From G964020105 sp964020105 (lineage in GTDB: Bacteria; Pseudomonadota; Alphaproteobacteria; WRAU01; Hepatincolaceae): a stretch of DNA of 64,000 nucleotides. The first letter of the stretch is position 1; every line of letters begins with the position of its first letter. The DNA lies in NCBI GenBank assembly GCA_964020105.1, contig OZ026535.1:744001-808000 (forward strand), read 5' to 3'. Positions 37,143 through 46,687 of the stretch are shown piece after piece. Made by a program: the position numbers and the translations under genes. Under the pieces are notes generated by a model, which was not told the origin of the DNA, searched no databases, and was given only the letters and a program-made list of their open reading frames with translations.

Positions 37143-37280
37143 AAAGCTTTATTTTTGTGGTATAATATAATAGACTATGGGTTATGTTAGTAGTTTAACC
37201 AATCCTTAGTAATTGTACTATAGTATGAAATGCAAGTAGTATTGTCATAATTTTTTGTTCAATAGACGCGAGTATAATAG

Positions 37281-37805
37281 ATGAAAAAAGATAAAAATAA
37301 AGAGCAGATGACGGAAGAATATTCTGCATTTATAAAACAATTGGCGAAAATTGCCAAAGAAACAGATTTATCAGAAATACATTTTTCTTACGATTTAAAA
37401 GAGGAACGCATTGACGTAAAAATCTCAAGAAATAAAGAGATGAACGTCATTTCAGGTTCTTCACCAAATTTCTTACCCCAACAAATGTTTCCACAAAATT
37501 TTTTAACTACATCTCCCCCAATCAACCAAGCTACTGTAACTGATAGTATACCAGAGGATTTAGCAAAACATCCAGGAGCAATAGTTTCCCCAATGGTTGG
37601 AGTGGTATACACCTCTTCTAATCCAACCTCCCCTGCCTTTGTCGAAATTGGATCAATTGTTAAAGAAGGGGATACAGTATTGTTAATGGAGGCAATGAAA
37701 GTATTTAATCCTATAAAATCCCCCAAGGCTGGTAAAGTTACTAAAATTTTAGTAAAGTCCAATCAAGCTGTTGAATATGGTGAAGTATTACTGATAGTGG
37801 AATAA
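37281..37805 (+). CDS. accB: Biotin carboxyl carrier protein of acetyl-CoA carboxylase
   Basis: 174 residues: N-terminal helix region, a Pro/Ser/Thr-rich linker (60-95), and a C-terminal biotinyl domain with LLMEAMKVFNPIKSP; Lys140 is the biotin site. Carries the carboxyl group in malonyl-CoA formation. Followed by accC after 22 bp. Confidence 0.95.
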   Translation: MKKDKNKEQMTEEYSAFIKQLAKIAKETDLSEIHFSYDLKEERIDVKISRNKEMNVISGSSPNFLPQQMFPQNFLTTSPPINQATVTDSIPEDLAKHPGAIVSPMVGVVYTSSNPTSPAFVEIGSIVKEGDTVLLMEAMKVFNPIKSPKAGKVTKILVKSNQAVEYGEVLLIVE

Positions 37806-37827
37806 TTTTTTACTTTAGGAATTATAT

Positions 37828-39177
37828 ATGAAAAAAATTTTAGTAGCCAATCGTGGAGAGATAGCAGTCAGAATTATTAGAGCTTGTAAGGAAATGGAAA
37901 TAGCAACGGTAGCAGTTTACTCGACAGCCGATAAGGATGCAATGCATGTTAAGATAGCTGATGAGGCTGTTTGTATAGGTCCTAATAAGGCTACTGATAG
38001 TTATTTAAACAAGCAATCAATCCTAAGTGCAGCAATAGTTAGCAATGCTGATGCTATTCATCCTGGTTACGGCTTCTTATCAGAGAATGCCGAATTTGTT
38101 GAAATGGTTGAGGAACATGGGTTTATATTTGTTGGTCCCTCATCTGAGCACATAAAAATTATGGGCGATAAAATTAAAGCAAAGGAAACTGCTGTTAGTC
38201 TTAAATTACCTACTGTACCTGGTTCAAAAGGTGAGGTTACATGTATAGATGAAGCGCTAAAAATCGCACAAGAATTTGGATATCCTGTTATTATAAAAGC
38301 AGCTGCTGGTGGTGGTGGTAGAGGCATGAGAACGGCCTTTAATGACGCTGAATTAATAGAAAATTTCGAATTGACTAGAAATGAAGCTGCAGCTACCTTT
38401 GGCAGTCCAGCTGTATATATGGAAAAATTTTTACAGAGCCCTAAGCATATAGAGGTGCAAATCCTTGGTGATAAGCACGGTCATGTTATTCATTTATACG
38501 AAAGAGATTGTTCTGTACAAAGACGGAATCAGAAAGTTATTGAAGAAGCTTTTTCTCCGGCACTAAGTACAAAAGAAAGAGAATATATTTGTAATTTATC
38601 TGCTAAGGCTATGAAAAAAATGGGATATCATAGCGCTGGCACCATAGAGTATCTTTATGAAAATGGTAAATTTTATTTTATGGAAATGAATACAAGATTG
38701 CAAGTTGAACATCCCGTAACTGAATTTGTTACCGGAGTGGATTTAGTATATGAAATGATAAGAATAGCACAGGGTAAACATTTGAAAATCAAGCAAAGTG
38801 ACGTTATACCTATCGGTCACGCTATTGAATGTCGGATAAATGCTGAGGATCCAGAAACATTTACTCCACAGCCTGGTAAAATTTCCCATTATCATCCACC
38901 TGCAGGACCTGGTGTAAGAGTTGATACCGCCATTTATAGTGGTTATAGCATACCTCCATATTATGATTCTATGATAGCAAAATTAATTGTTCATGGTCAA
39001 AATCGTAATCACTGTATACTCCGATTAAAAAGAGCACTCAAAGAGTTAATTATTGATGGTACTATAACAAACATTCCTTTGCATCTTAGAATTATTGAAG
39101 AACAAGATTTTATTGATTCTAAACATAATATCAAATGGTTAGAGAGTCTCTTATCTGCAGAATCTCAGCAAAAATAG
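37828..39177 (+). CDS. accC: Biotin carboxylase subunit of acetyl-CoA carboxylase
   Basis: 449 residues with the ATP-grasp architecture: KKILVANRGEIAVRIIRACK, GYGFLSENAEFVE, the glycine loop KAAAGGGGRGMR, YERDCSVQRRNQKVIEE, FMEMNTRLQVEHPVTE and the C-terminal ECRINAEDP region. Carboxylates the biotin on AccB. Normal full length. Confidence 0.97.
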   Translation: MKKILVANRGEIAVRIIRACKEMEIATVAVYSTADKDAMHVKIADEAVCIGPNKATDSYLNKQSILSAAIVSNADAIHPGYGFLSENAEFVEMVEEHGFIFVGPSSEHIKIMGDKIKAKETAVSLKLPTVPGSKGEVTCIDEALKIAQEFGYPVIIKAAAGGGGRGMRTAFNDAELIENFELTRNEAAATFGSPAVYMEKFLQSPKHIEVQILGDKHGHVIHLYERDCSVQRRNQKVIEEAFSPALSTKEREYICNLSAKAMKKMGYHSAGTIEYLYENGKFYFMEMNTRLQVEHPVTEFVTGVDLVYEMIRIAQGKHLKIKQSDVIPIGHAIECRINAEDPETFTPQPGKISHYHPPAGPGVRVDTAIYSGYSIPPYYDSMIAKLIVHGQNRNHCILRLKRALKELIIDGTITNIPLHLRIIEEQDFIDSKHNIKWLESLLSAESQQK

Positions 39178-39348
39178 ACGTTATTTTTTCATCCTTTAGT
39201 TTAGTTAATTTAATAGAAATCTTGTAATTACAACTAAAAATACAATTTAAAGTTTTGATTTTTATCTGTTTTATGTAATAATTAGTGTAATATTCATCAA
39301 TTTTTTGATAAATAGCGATACTAATTAGAATAAAAACAGAGATTGTAC

Positions 39349-40128
39349 ATGAAGTATACCATAATAATATTATATACACTATCTAGTAGTTTTTTACTAA
39401 ACAGTGATATTTTTGCTTTACAACCTAGTTTTGATAATGATCCGATGCCTAAGGTAAGTAGTATGCCTAAAGTTACTCTGCTTAATGAGTTTGCATCTCT
39501 TAGTGAGCAGTTTATGAGAGATCCCTTGTCATTTTTCATGGATAAATCTAAAAATAGAGTTATAAGTAGTGCATATTTATATTATTTACCTTTACTAGAT
39601 TTAAATTATGTTGGTAATTTCAAAATAAAAATACGCAATCAGGTTGAATCTAAAAAGTTTATTGAATTATTTGATGGTATTATGGATATTGTTAGCACTA
39701 AGATGTATGATAAATACAATGTTATTACAAGTTACTTTCTAGTTGCTAGCCCTGAGCATATATCGTATATAGATATTCCATTAAATCCATTAGAAAAGGA
39801 TGCTAAATATTTACTAACTAGATATATTAAGGGATGTAATTTTATTGTAACAAAGGTAAAAAATACTGCTAATTTGCGAGTTTTTTATGATACTACAAGT
39901 TGTCACAAGGATTCTTATGATCTCAGTAGTGATTCTTTTTATAAAAATGGTTATGAGATTATTACTAGCATAAATCTTCAAGAGTTAACTAAAGATGATC
40001 CTTTTAGTAGAGTGGAAATATTTTTGTTTTATAAGCATAATCTTTGGAACATGGTCTATGGTGTCTATTCCTACCCTGGTAACTATAAGGTTTTAATAAA
40101 AGAAAAAAAGCATGTTATTATTTACTAA
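39349..40128 (+). CDS. Secreted protein of unknown function
   Basis: 259 residues from ATG 39349 (the frame also has a TTG two codons earlier). Signal peptide YTIIILYTLSSSFLLNSDIF, cleavage near FALQ. A short internal duplication MPKVSSMPKV follows, then a mixed alpha/beta domain with LLTRYIKGCNFIVTKVKNTA and FYDTTSCHKDSYDLSS, where two cysteines could form a disulfide. No family recognised. It lies between accC and a dead transposase, an accessory-type position. Confidence 0.6.
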   Translation: MKYTIIILYTLSSSFLLNSDIFALQPSFDNDPMPKVSSMPKVTLLNEFASLSEQFMRDPLSFFMDKSKNRVISSAYLYYLPLLDLNYVGNFKIKIRNQVESKKFIELFDGIMDIVSTKMYDKYNVITSYFLVASPEHISYIDIPLNPLEKDAKYLLTRYIKGCNFIVTKVKNTANLRVFYDTTSCHKDSYDLSSDSFYKNGYEIITSINLQELTKDDPFSRVEIFLFYKHNLWNMVYGVYSYPGNYKVLIKEKKHVIIY

Positions 40129-40144
40129 TCTGTAATTAAGAGGT

Positions 40145-40695
40145 ATGAGTTGTAGTAGAGGGAATTTACTATCAAAAAGTGCTATTTTTAAATGGCAAGG
40201 ATTTTTTGAAGTAGATGAGGTGTATATTGGTACAAATAAACATGCTAAAAATAAAACCCCTCATTCACAAGGAGGTAATAATAAAATGGCGACTGTAGGA
40301 ATGATTGAAAGAAGTGGTAGGTTAGCACTGGAATATATTACTAAGGTTAATATCAAAACAATTAAACCAGTATTAGAACAATATATTAATATAGAAGAAT
40401 CTCAATTATATACTGATACATCTCCTTTATATAAAAGTTATAAAAATAGAAGAACTGTAAGACATACTATTGGAGAATATGGTGTAGGAAATAATTATAC
40501 AAACACAATAGAAGGTGTTTTTTCTTAGTTTAAAAGATACTTAAATGGCACACATCATTAAGTAAGTGAAAATAATATATAAACATTTTTACTTTTAGAT
40601 TTAATAATAGAAAAGAAAGCAAAACCAATATATTTAACTTAGCTTTACTTTCTATGTTTGGTAAAAGATTACAATATACCAAGTTAGTTAGCTAA
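40145..40695 (+). pseudogene. IS1595-family (ISXO2-like) transposase remnant
   Basis: The first 127 codons read FFEVDEVYIGTNKHAKNKTP, NNKMATVGMIERSGRLALEY, YTDTSPLYKSYKNRR and NTIEGVFS, the DDE core of ISXO2-like transposases (first Asp in EVDE). A TAG follows at 40526. Homology continues through more stops as FKRYLNGTHH, then in a shifted frame as FTFRFNNRKESKTNIFNLAL and LLSMFGKRLQY to 40695. The zinc-ribbon N-terminus and both IS ends are missing or unrecognisable, so it is dead. Its 3' end overlaps the restriction subunit gene by 8 bp. Confidence 0.85.
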
Positions 40696-41626
40696 GGTTC
40701 TTACTATAAGGTAAAGATTTAATATAATCTTCCATAAATTGCCAATCTGGATTGTTGTTACTATCAATAGGAATGCCAATTTTAGTATTTCTCATTCGCT
40801 CTAAGCCCCATTTTAAACCGTAGTTGAATCTATATTTTTCCATTGAAATTATTGTAGTTAAAAATTGAGAATTATATTGATTCAAATTATTATTTTCTAA
40901 AATTGTAACATCTGTTGTGGCGAAAAAATCTTTATCTTGATAGAATGTTGCACCAACACTACCATTATTAGCGACCGTTATTGTATTTTTGCTAAATAAA
41001 TTATTTCCATCAGCTATCAAAGAAGATATCCCATTATTATTACCAGTAGAGCTAATTAAAGGAATACTACCTAAGCTATTATCCTGTATTTTTTCTTTGC
41101 CTCGTGATAGTTTGAAAATATCTTCATATTTAAACAGTTGCCACGGTCTATCTTGTAAGTTTATACTTGTCTTATTTAATGGCAGTTTTGAGGGAGTTTT
41201 TACCTCAAGATTATAAACCCATTCAGGAATTTCAGATGGTGCTGGAATTAATAAATCTTTTAAAGTCCTATTAGCTTGACGTCCGTAATTATATTTGTAC
41301 TTGTTTGCCTTAATAATAGTAGCATATGCAAAAAATTGCTTTATGCTTAATTGAATTTTTGGCTTTAGGTAGTATAAATCTCTTCCACTATAATATTCGG
41401 TTTCTTGAAAAAAAGTTTCTAAAACACTACCACCACTAGCAACACTTAAAGTATAGGCTGGATTTGGTTGCACTCCTTGAATTTTTTTTACCTTAGCAAC
41501 AACGCCATTATTCTTAGATGTCCTAGAAACAAAATTAATACCCTTAGAATCTAATTCCATTCTATTTAACTCAAGATTAGCCCCATATTGAATTTCAAAT
41601 AAATCTGATACTTTAATTATCTTCAT
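40688..41626 (-). CDS. BcgI-like specificity (S/B) subunit
   Basis: 312 residues from ATG 41626. Two HsdS-like target-recognition halves: VSDLFEIQYGANLELNRMEL with KYNYGRQANRTLKDLLIPAP in the first, and KYEDIFKLSRGKEKIQ with FNYGLKWGLERMRNTKIGIP in the second, each ending in the usual conserved helix-start segment. This matches B subunits of BcgI-type (type IIB) systems, which give DNA specificity to an A subunit carrying both methylase and nuclease. Start overlaps the A-subunit gene by 14 bp. Two in-frame targets suggest a split recognition site; the sequence is not predictable. Confidence 0.85.
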   Translation of the reverse strand: MKIIKVSDLFEIQYGANLELNRMELDSKGINFVSRTSKNNGVVAKVKKIQGVQPNPAYTLSVASGGSVLETFFQETEYYSGRDLYYLKPKIQLSIKQFFAYATIIKANKYKYNYGRQANRTLKDLLIPAPSEIPEWVYNLEVKTPSKLPLNKTSINLQDRPWQLFKYEDIFKLSRGKEKIQDNSLGSIPLISSTGNNNGISSLIADGNNLFSKNTITVANNGSVGATFYQDKDFFATTDVTILENNNLNQYNSQFLTTIISMEKYRFNYGLKWGLERMRNTKIGIPIDSNNNPDWQFMEDYIKSLPYSKNLS

Positions 41627-43451
41627 TGCAACCATCGTTAATAACTTTAAAAGCTACATATTCTCTTAGAGTTTTAATAAAATCATTTTCATTTAGCTTA
41701 GAATAATCCGTTTCCATATAAGCCTCTACGCACCATTCCTCATTATGTGATACTTTTTGCATAACTGAAAATCCTACTCTTTCTTTTTTATTTTTGTAAC
41801 AAGAAACCCAATCTTCTTTAATGCTATCCCAATTAAAGTTTACTCTACCTCTATGTTGTAATAATTTATGTCCGTCATCTTTAAAATAACCAAACCATGT
41901 TTCTCTATCAGATTCTGTATGGGGAATATGGGCTGTAAATATTATAATAACACTTACCACTCCTACTGGATTAAAAAGTTGCTCTGGCATTGACATTACA
42001 GCTTCTAAAGTATGGTATTTTAATAATTTTTGCTTTAATTTATGAGGTTGCAACACACACGACATGGGAATAATTGCAATTCCTTTACCACCTTTTACTA
42101 GCATATCTAGCATATTAAATATAAAGTCTAACTCATGCAAGCCATCACCTTTTTGAGCATAAGGTGGGTTAATCATTCCAATAGTTGCTTGCTTGTCTTT
42201 AATTTCTGCTTTTATTTTTTCATCAAAGCAATTTCCCATATATAAATTTGCCTTACCATCACCACGCAATATCATATTACTAGCCGCCAGTGCAAACATG
42301 GTTGGTTGTTGTTCTATACCTATTAAATTATTTTCTTTAATATTTTGCCGTTCTGTTTCCGTATTGGCATTTTTTAACATGTGGTGCATAGATTGAATTA
42401 AAAATCCTGCTGTACCTACACATGGATCTATAACTATGGACTTTTTATTAACGTCCATCAAAAGTGCAAATAATTCTGTTATGTGTTTTGGTGTTAAAAC
42501 AATTCCTAAGCCCTTTTTATCCCCTCCTGTATATTTTAAAAACTCGCCATAAAATTGACCAACTACATCGTAATCATCAAAATACTTAATATAAGGAAAA
42601 ACATTTTTATTTAACATGCTAATTAATTCATACAATACTCCTTTGGGGTGCTTTTCTGTAGCTTGTCCTAATTCTGGATGTACCGCTATGGAAGTATAGG
42701 GTTGTATCATATTTTCTTTTTTTGCTTCTGGGATATCTGCTTTTTTAATTTCAGTTTCTATAACTTGTAACCACGCTTTTTGTAAAGAATCCACAGAGTA
42801 TTCATTAAATAAAGACGCAAAAGGTTTGTTTTTTAAAGCTAGCAATGTCCCACTTACAAGGAGGGGTTTTTCTTGTTCTGTTAGCTTAGCATAGTCTCGC
42901 ATAAAATTATGTAAGTCTGAAGCAAAACTTAAAAGTTCACTTTGCCTTGTTTTTGTTACATCTCTATCATGTGCCGCTAATTTGGCAAACTCTGTAAATT
43001 CTAATAGCTCTTGTACTTCTTCATCGCTAGTATTTAAGAGTTTATCAACCTTAGATTCTCCCTTAGGCTGTAAATAGATATCTATTAAATTATCTTCTTT
43101 ACTGCTACCACTAAAAGCAATAGCTACAACATGATATGATTTTTTTAGAAAGTTTGAATAGTGTAAAATGCCATCAACAGCGTAGTCTTTGATTTTATCT
43201 TTTTCTTTACTTTTGTGTTTTTTAACATCAGCCTTACATTCTACACAAATTAAAAAATCAGGATAATCTTTTGAGGTGATAATAAAATCAGGATAGCCTT
43301 TCCCTAACCCTACTTTACTTGCTGTTTTTAGTAGGGTGCTGACTTCTGCAATTTGAGATTTTTGATACTCAACTACTATCTCCCCCCTATAATATCCAAG
43401 GGTATTAAGCATATCTTCAAATATACTTTCTGTTTTTCTTTCGTTTCTCAT
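41613..43451 (-). CDS. BcgI-like restriction-methylation (A) subunit
   Basis: 612 residues. The N-terminal nuclease domain has a PD-(D/E)xK pattern: GLGKGYPDFIIT then DFLICVECKADVKK (about 48-75). The rest is an HsdM-type N6-adenine methylase: TGGDKKGLGIVLTPKHITEL, SAM motif VIDPCVGTAGFLIQSMHHM and catalytic NPPY in MINPPYAQKG. Nuclease plus methylase in one chain with a separate S-type partner is the BcgI (type IIB) layout. Both motifs look intact. Flanked by the dead transposase and decayed DNA, so probably horizontally acquired. Confidence 0.88.
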   Translation of the reverse strand: MRNERKTESIFEDMLNTLGYYRGEIVVEYQKSQIAEVSTLLKTASKVGLGKGYPDFIITSKDYPDFLICVECKADVKKHKSKEKDKIKDYAVDGILHYSNFLKKSYHVVAIAFSGSSKEDNLIDIYLQPKGESKVDKLLNTSDEEVQELLEFTEFAKLAAHDRDVTKTRQSELLSFASDLHNFMRDYAKLTEQEKPLLVSGTLLALKNKPFASLFNEYSVDSLQKAWLQVIETEIKKADIPEAKKENMIQPYTSIAVHPELGQATEKHPKGVLYELISMLNKNVFPYIKYFDDYDVVGQFYGEFLKYTGGDKKGLGIVLTPKHITELFALLMDVNKKSIVIDPCVGTAGFLIQSMHHMLKNANTETERQNIKENNLIGIEQQPTMFALAASNMILRGDGKANLYMGNCFDEKIKAEIKDKQATIGMINPPYAQKGDGLHELDFIFNMLDMLVKGGKGIAIIPMSCVLQPHKLKQKLLKYHTLEAVMSMPEQLFNPVGVVSVIIIFTAHIPHTESDRETWFGYFKDDGHKLLQHRGRVNFNWDSIKEDWVSCYKNKKERVGFSVMQKVSHNEEWCVEAYMETDYSKLNENDFIKTLREYVAFKVINDGCNEDN

Positions 43452-44768
43452 AAAAATATTTATCCTATTAATTATTTTATTATAATTATAAAAATATAAA
43501 CAATTGTTTAATGTAAGTTTAAATATGGTTTATTTTTATAGTTATTAGTATTTATACATCAGCTAAGCGTATAATTACCTATAACTTTAATTATAAATAA
43601 TGACTTTTAGACTACTATCATAGCAATAGAATATAAGAATATGATTTACATAAAAAAAGAAGCTGTTGTTGCAATCGTCCCTTCTTTTTATAATGTATTA
43701 TAGGATATTTAAAATAATTGATTTTGCTTATAGCTTTTTATATGCTCCAATACTTCAAGTATTGAATAATTATTTTTAGCTAACTTGTCTTTAATAGCAC
43801 TCTAGATGTTAGCTTACATATTTAGCAAAAAAAATTTCACCACTCTTTCTTTCCTGCAAGAAAGCTTCATCTACAATCGTAGCTTTAATTTAAGTATTAC
43901 CATAATTTAAAGTCCACTTATTATTTTTCTTAAAACAACTTCTTGATTACCTAAGTGTACAATCATTTTATCTCCTTTTATTTACCATCTTAGGCTTTCA
44001 AAGGAGTATTCAAGTTAATTGCTACGATTTATTTCTATTAAGTTGCTTAGTTAATTGTTAAATTAAGTCTTCTAGTTCTGTATCTTCTAATTAAAACAAA
44101 ATGCCTTTCATATCTTTATAATACTAATTCTTCATAGCATCTTTTACATAAGATATTCCCCCATGACGATTAGAAAAATAAAAATGATCACTTTCAATTT
44201 CTACATGATAAGTTTTTGTTACGCTGATTTCTGATATACTAACATTTTTTATACCTGCTTTTCTCTTTTATTATTCCTAAGATGAACCTCTAACTACAAC
44301 CCTTAAATCTTCTATATTAAAACTTTTTTTTAATAACTTTTAATTTTCACTTATAGATTCTTAACACCGTTTCTTTCCTTGTGTAATCTAATTGTCTCTT
44401 CCTTTTCTACCTTACTGAACATCTGCTTAGCACTAACTTGATCTTTTATAGAGTATTCCATTATTTTTTATACAAAAAATAAACTCTTTTTCTAAAAATG
44501 ATTATTTTATTTATGTTATTAATAATTTTTTGTTCAATTTAATTTTTTCATAAAAAAAGAGGCAATTTATATATCTAAATATCCATTATTATTAGTTATT
44601 CCTCTGTGTTCACTATGCTTTTACAATTGTTTTTGTCACATTATGTAATAACTAGGATATTGTTTAAACCTGAAACCTATAGCCCTTAAATTATCTAGTG
44701 ATAAAAAACCTATAATCGTAGTGAAACCTACTTCAAACCCATAACTAAATAATAATTACACCTAATTT
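43452..44768. other. 1.3-kb gene-free, decayed region
   Basis: No intact gene. 43815-44461 contains broken coding segments on the minus strand, annotated separately. The remainder is AT-rich with dense stops; one hairpin-like string surrounds 43655-43690 (aaaaagaagctg...cttcttttt). Confidence 0.6.
43810..44461 (-). pseudogene. Heavily decayed gene, family not recognised
   Basis: Three open blocks in order on the minus strand: 44461-44351 (starts MEYSIKDQVSAKQMFSKVEK, 36 codons), 44268-44124 (48 codons, KNVSISEISVTKTYHVEIES then DHFYFSNRHGGISYVKDAMK), and 43930-43810 (KATIVDEAFLQERKSGEIFF, one inner stop). Between them many stops are TAA or TAG where CAA/CAG would fit, as in C-to-T decay. The composition is protein-like, but I cannot name the family; a mobile-element gene is possible given the neighbouring IS relic. 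Confidence 0.5.
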
Positions 44769-45518
44769 TTAACCAACTATAGCTTTAATATCAGCAAAAA
44801 TTTTCTTAAGAGCATCTATCCTAGTTAAGCCCGTATTTTTATCAATTATAGAAGTATAAATATGAGGCATGCATTGCTCCATACCCTCTTCTAAAGCCAC
44901 TGCAGTAATTATTGCCAAATTATCTGCGGTTATACCTCCGGTTGGCTCGATTAACTTAAGTCCCATTTTAACTGAAGCTTTTACTATATATCTAAACTCA
45001 TCGATGTATTCTAGTGCATTCATAGGATAAAATTTCACAGAAGCACCACCCATTTCCATAATCATAGCAATTGCACTTTCAACATCTAAAATGCCATCTT
45101 TCTCCTTATAGCTTAAAGGACCAGTTGCAACCCTTACTTTACCTACTATGCCTGTTGGACTAACCAAAGCATTAATAAGAGTGTTTTGAACATTTTTAGC
45201 TTTAAAATAGCCCGAAGTGAATCCAACATAAGGGAATGTCTGATTAACATGACCAGGATCGGTTTCAGCGGCAATTAAAGCAGCATTAAGGGAATATTTG
45301 GGGTCACCTGCACCTAATCCAACAGAAACACACGGTAACTCCTTAAGCCATGATTTTACTTCCTTCACTCCTTCCGCAATAGTAGGAAAACTAGCGGACA
45401 TTAATCCAACACAACCTGCACCCTCAAGAACCTCAACAACTTCCTTAGCATTTTGTAAATTGCCAGCAAGACAGTTTATACACACTCTATTTTTATAAAA
45501 TTTTACTTTAGTTTGCAT
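44769..45518 (-). CDS. DgaF-like 2-dehydro-3-deoxy-phosphogluconate-type aldolase
   Basis: 249 residues, TIM-barrel KDGP aldolase family: NRVCINCLAGNLQNAKEV, SVGLGAGDPKYSLNAALIAA, NQTFPYVGFTSGYF, and the Schiff-base lysine in GGASVKFYPMNALEYI, then EPTGGITADN. In Salmonella DgaF cleaves KDG-6-phosphate to pyruvate and glyceraldehyde-3-P after DgaE. Here it is the last gene of the eight-gene operon, 28 bp after the DgaE homologue. Name by homology only; the substrate of this pathway is unproven. Confidence 0.85.
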   Translation of the reverse strand: MQTKVKFYKNRVCINCLAGNLQNAKEVVEVLEGAGCVGLMSASFPTIAEGVKEVKSWLKELPCVSVGLGAGDPKYSLNAALIAAETDPGHVNQTFPYVGFTSGYFKAKNVQNTLINALVSPTGIVGKVRVATGPLSYKEKDGILDVESAIAMIMEMGGASVKFYPMNALEYIDEFRYIVKASVKMGLKLIEPTGGITADNLAIITAVALEEGMEQCMPHIYTSIIDKNTGLTRIDALKKIFADIKAIVG

Positions 45519-45546
45519 GATCTTTATCCTCCTAATTATAACTTAA

Positions 45547-46650
45547 TTAAGCCATAATTTCTCTAATTTTATTAACTATTAACTCTTTATCGCCATCCAC
45601 AAGCCCCCTAGGATCAACATACAATACACCAATATTAGCATAATGATCCCTTACATGAATGGAAATTTCACCCTGCTTTAACTCATGAACAATTGCTAAA
45701 GCTTCTTTGTTTCCACCAATAATAGTGATTTTTAGCCTATAGATCGAACGTCCTGCCTCATCTTGCTCAACAGAAATTTTTAAATTACCTATATTTTTAA
45801 GTGCTTCAGCCATAAAAAGCACAGCCTCATACTGCATCTTCCCAGTATTAGTATGATCATAAGCTACATACTCATGCACAGCCCTACCTATCCCTACTAA
45901 AGTTTCCTTACCAACTTTCATAGCTCTACCTATACCTTTATATTGAGCTTTACAAAGTTTAATCAAATCTGCTCTGCCAGTAATGAATCCTGAAGTAGGC
46001 CCGCAAATTGCCTTAGCTCCCGAATAAATTACCAAATCTACTCCCATTTTAATATATTTTGTTAAATCTTCCTCAGCTGCTGCATCAACAATTAATGGGA
46101 TTGTATACTCTTGTGCTATAGCAATCATATCTTCAAGTGAAATCATCCCTTTTTGTACAGAGTGGTGCGATTTAACATAAAATAACCCACAAGTCTCACT
46201 ATTTATAGAAGAAATTATATGCTCTTTTTTTACTGAGTTACTTTGTCCTGCCTCAATTAGCTCTCCCCCGGCTAAAGCAATCATTGTTGACACAGGCGCC
46301 CCATAATTAACAACGTGTCCCTTAGGAATTATAATCTGATTATTTAAACCATAACTATTTGGTAATCTCTCTATTAATGCTAAATTGTCTCCTGCTATCA
46401 ATCCTGCTACGGCTAAAACTATTCCAGAGGATGCAGAAGCTGTAACACAAGTATCTTCAGCAGTGGTTATTTTTGATATTTGCTTACCAACAATATCAAG
46501 TAAATCATCCATCACAACATAGCTGGAAGCTGCGGAAATCATATCCTTTAGCACACCCTCAGATAATGTAGAAACACCAAGATAAGTCATCCTACCACTT
46601 GCATTAACTACTCTGGGCAATCCCATTTGTAAATAAATATTATTCATCAA
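45547..46650 (-). CDS. DgaE-like PLP-dependent ammonia-lyase (SelA fold)
   Basis: 367 residues of the SelA-like aminotransferase fold I: LPRVVNASGRMTYLGVSTLS, ASASSGIVLAVAGLIAGDN, PLIVDAAAEEDLTKYIKMG, and the PLP lysine in VIYSGAKAICGPTSGFITGR. Salmonella DgaE removes ammonia from D-glucosaminate-6-phosphate to give KDG-6-P. Position between the DUF4310 membrane protein and the aldolase indicates a paired catabolic step. Full length, no disruption. Confidence 0.87.
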   Translation of the reverse strand: MMNNIYLQMGLPRVVNASGRMTYLGVSTLSEGVLKDMISAASSYVVMDDLLDIVGKQISKITTAEDTCVTASASSGIVLAVAGLIAGDNLALIERLPNSYGLNNQIIIPKGHVVNYGAPVSTMIALAGGELIEAGQSNSVKKEHIISSINSETCGLFYVKSHHSVQKGMISLEDMIAIAQEYTIPLIVDAAAEEDLTKYIKMGVDLVIYSGAKAICGPTSGFITGRADLIKLCKAQYKGIGRAMKVGKETLVGIGRAVHEYVAYDHTNTGKMQYEAVLFMAEALKNIGNLKISVEQDEAGRSIYRLKITIIGGNKEALAIVHELKQGEISIHVRDHYANIGVLYVDPRGLVDGDKELIVNKIREIMA

Positions 46651-46687
46651 TACCCTCTTCTATCAAATAAATGTTTTGCTAAATCTA

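Noticed and set aside
43810..44461. Alternative genetic code (stop reassignment) to explain stop-filled coding blocks
   Set aside because: All neighbouring intact genes use TAA/TAG/TGA normally as ends, and prfA is present; decay is the simpler explanation.
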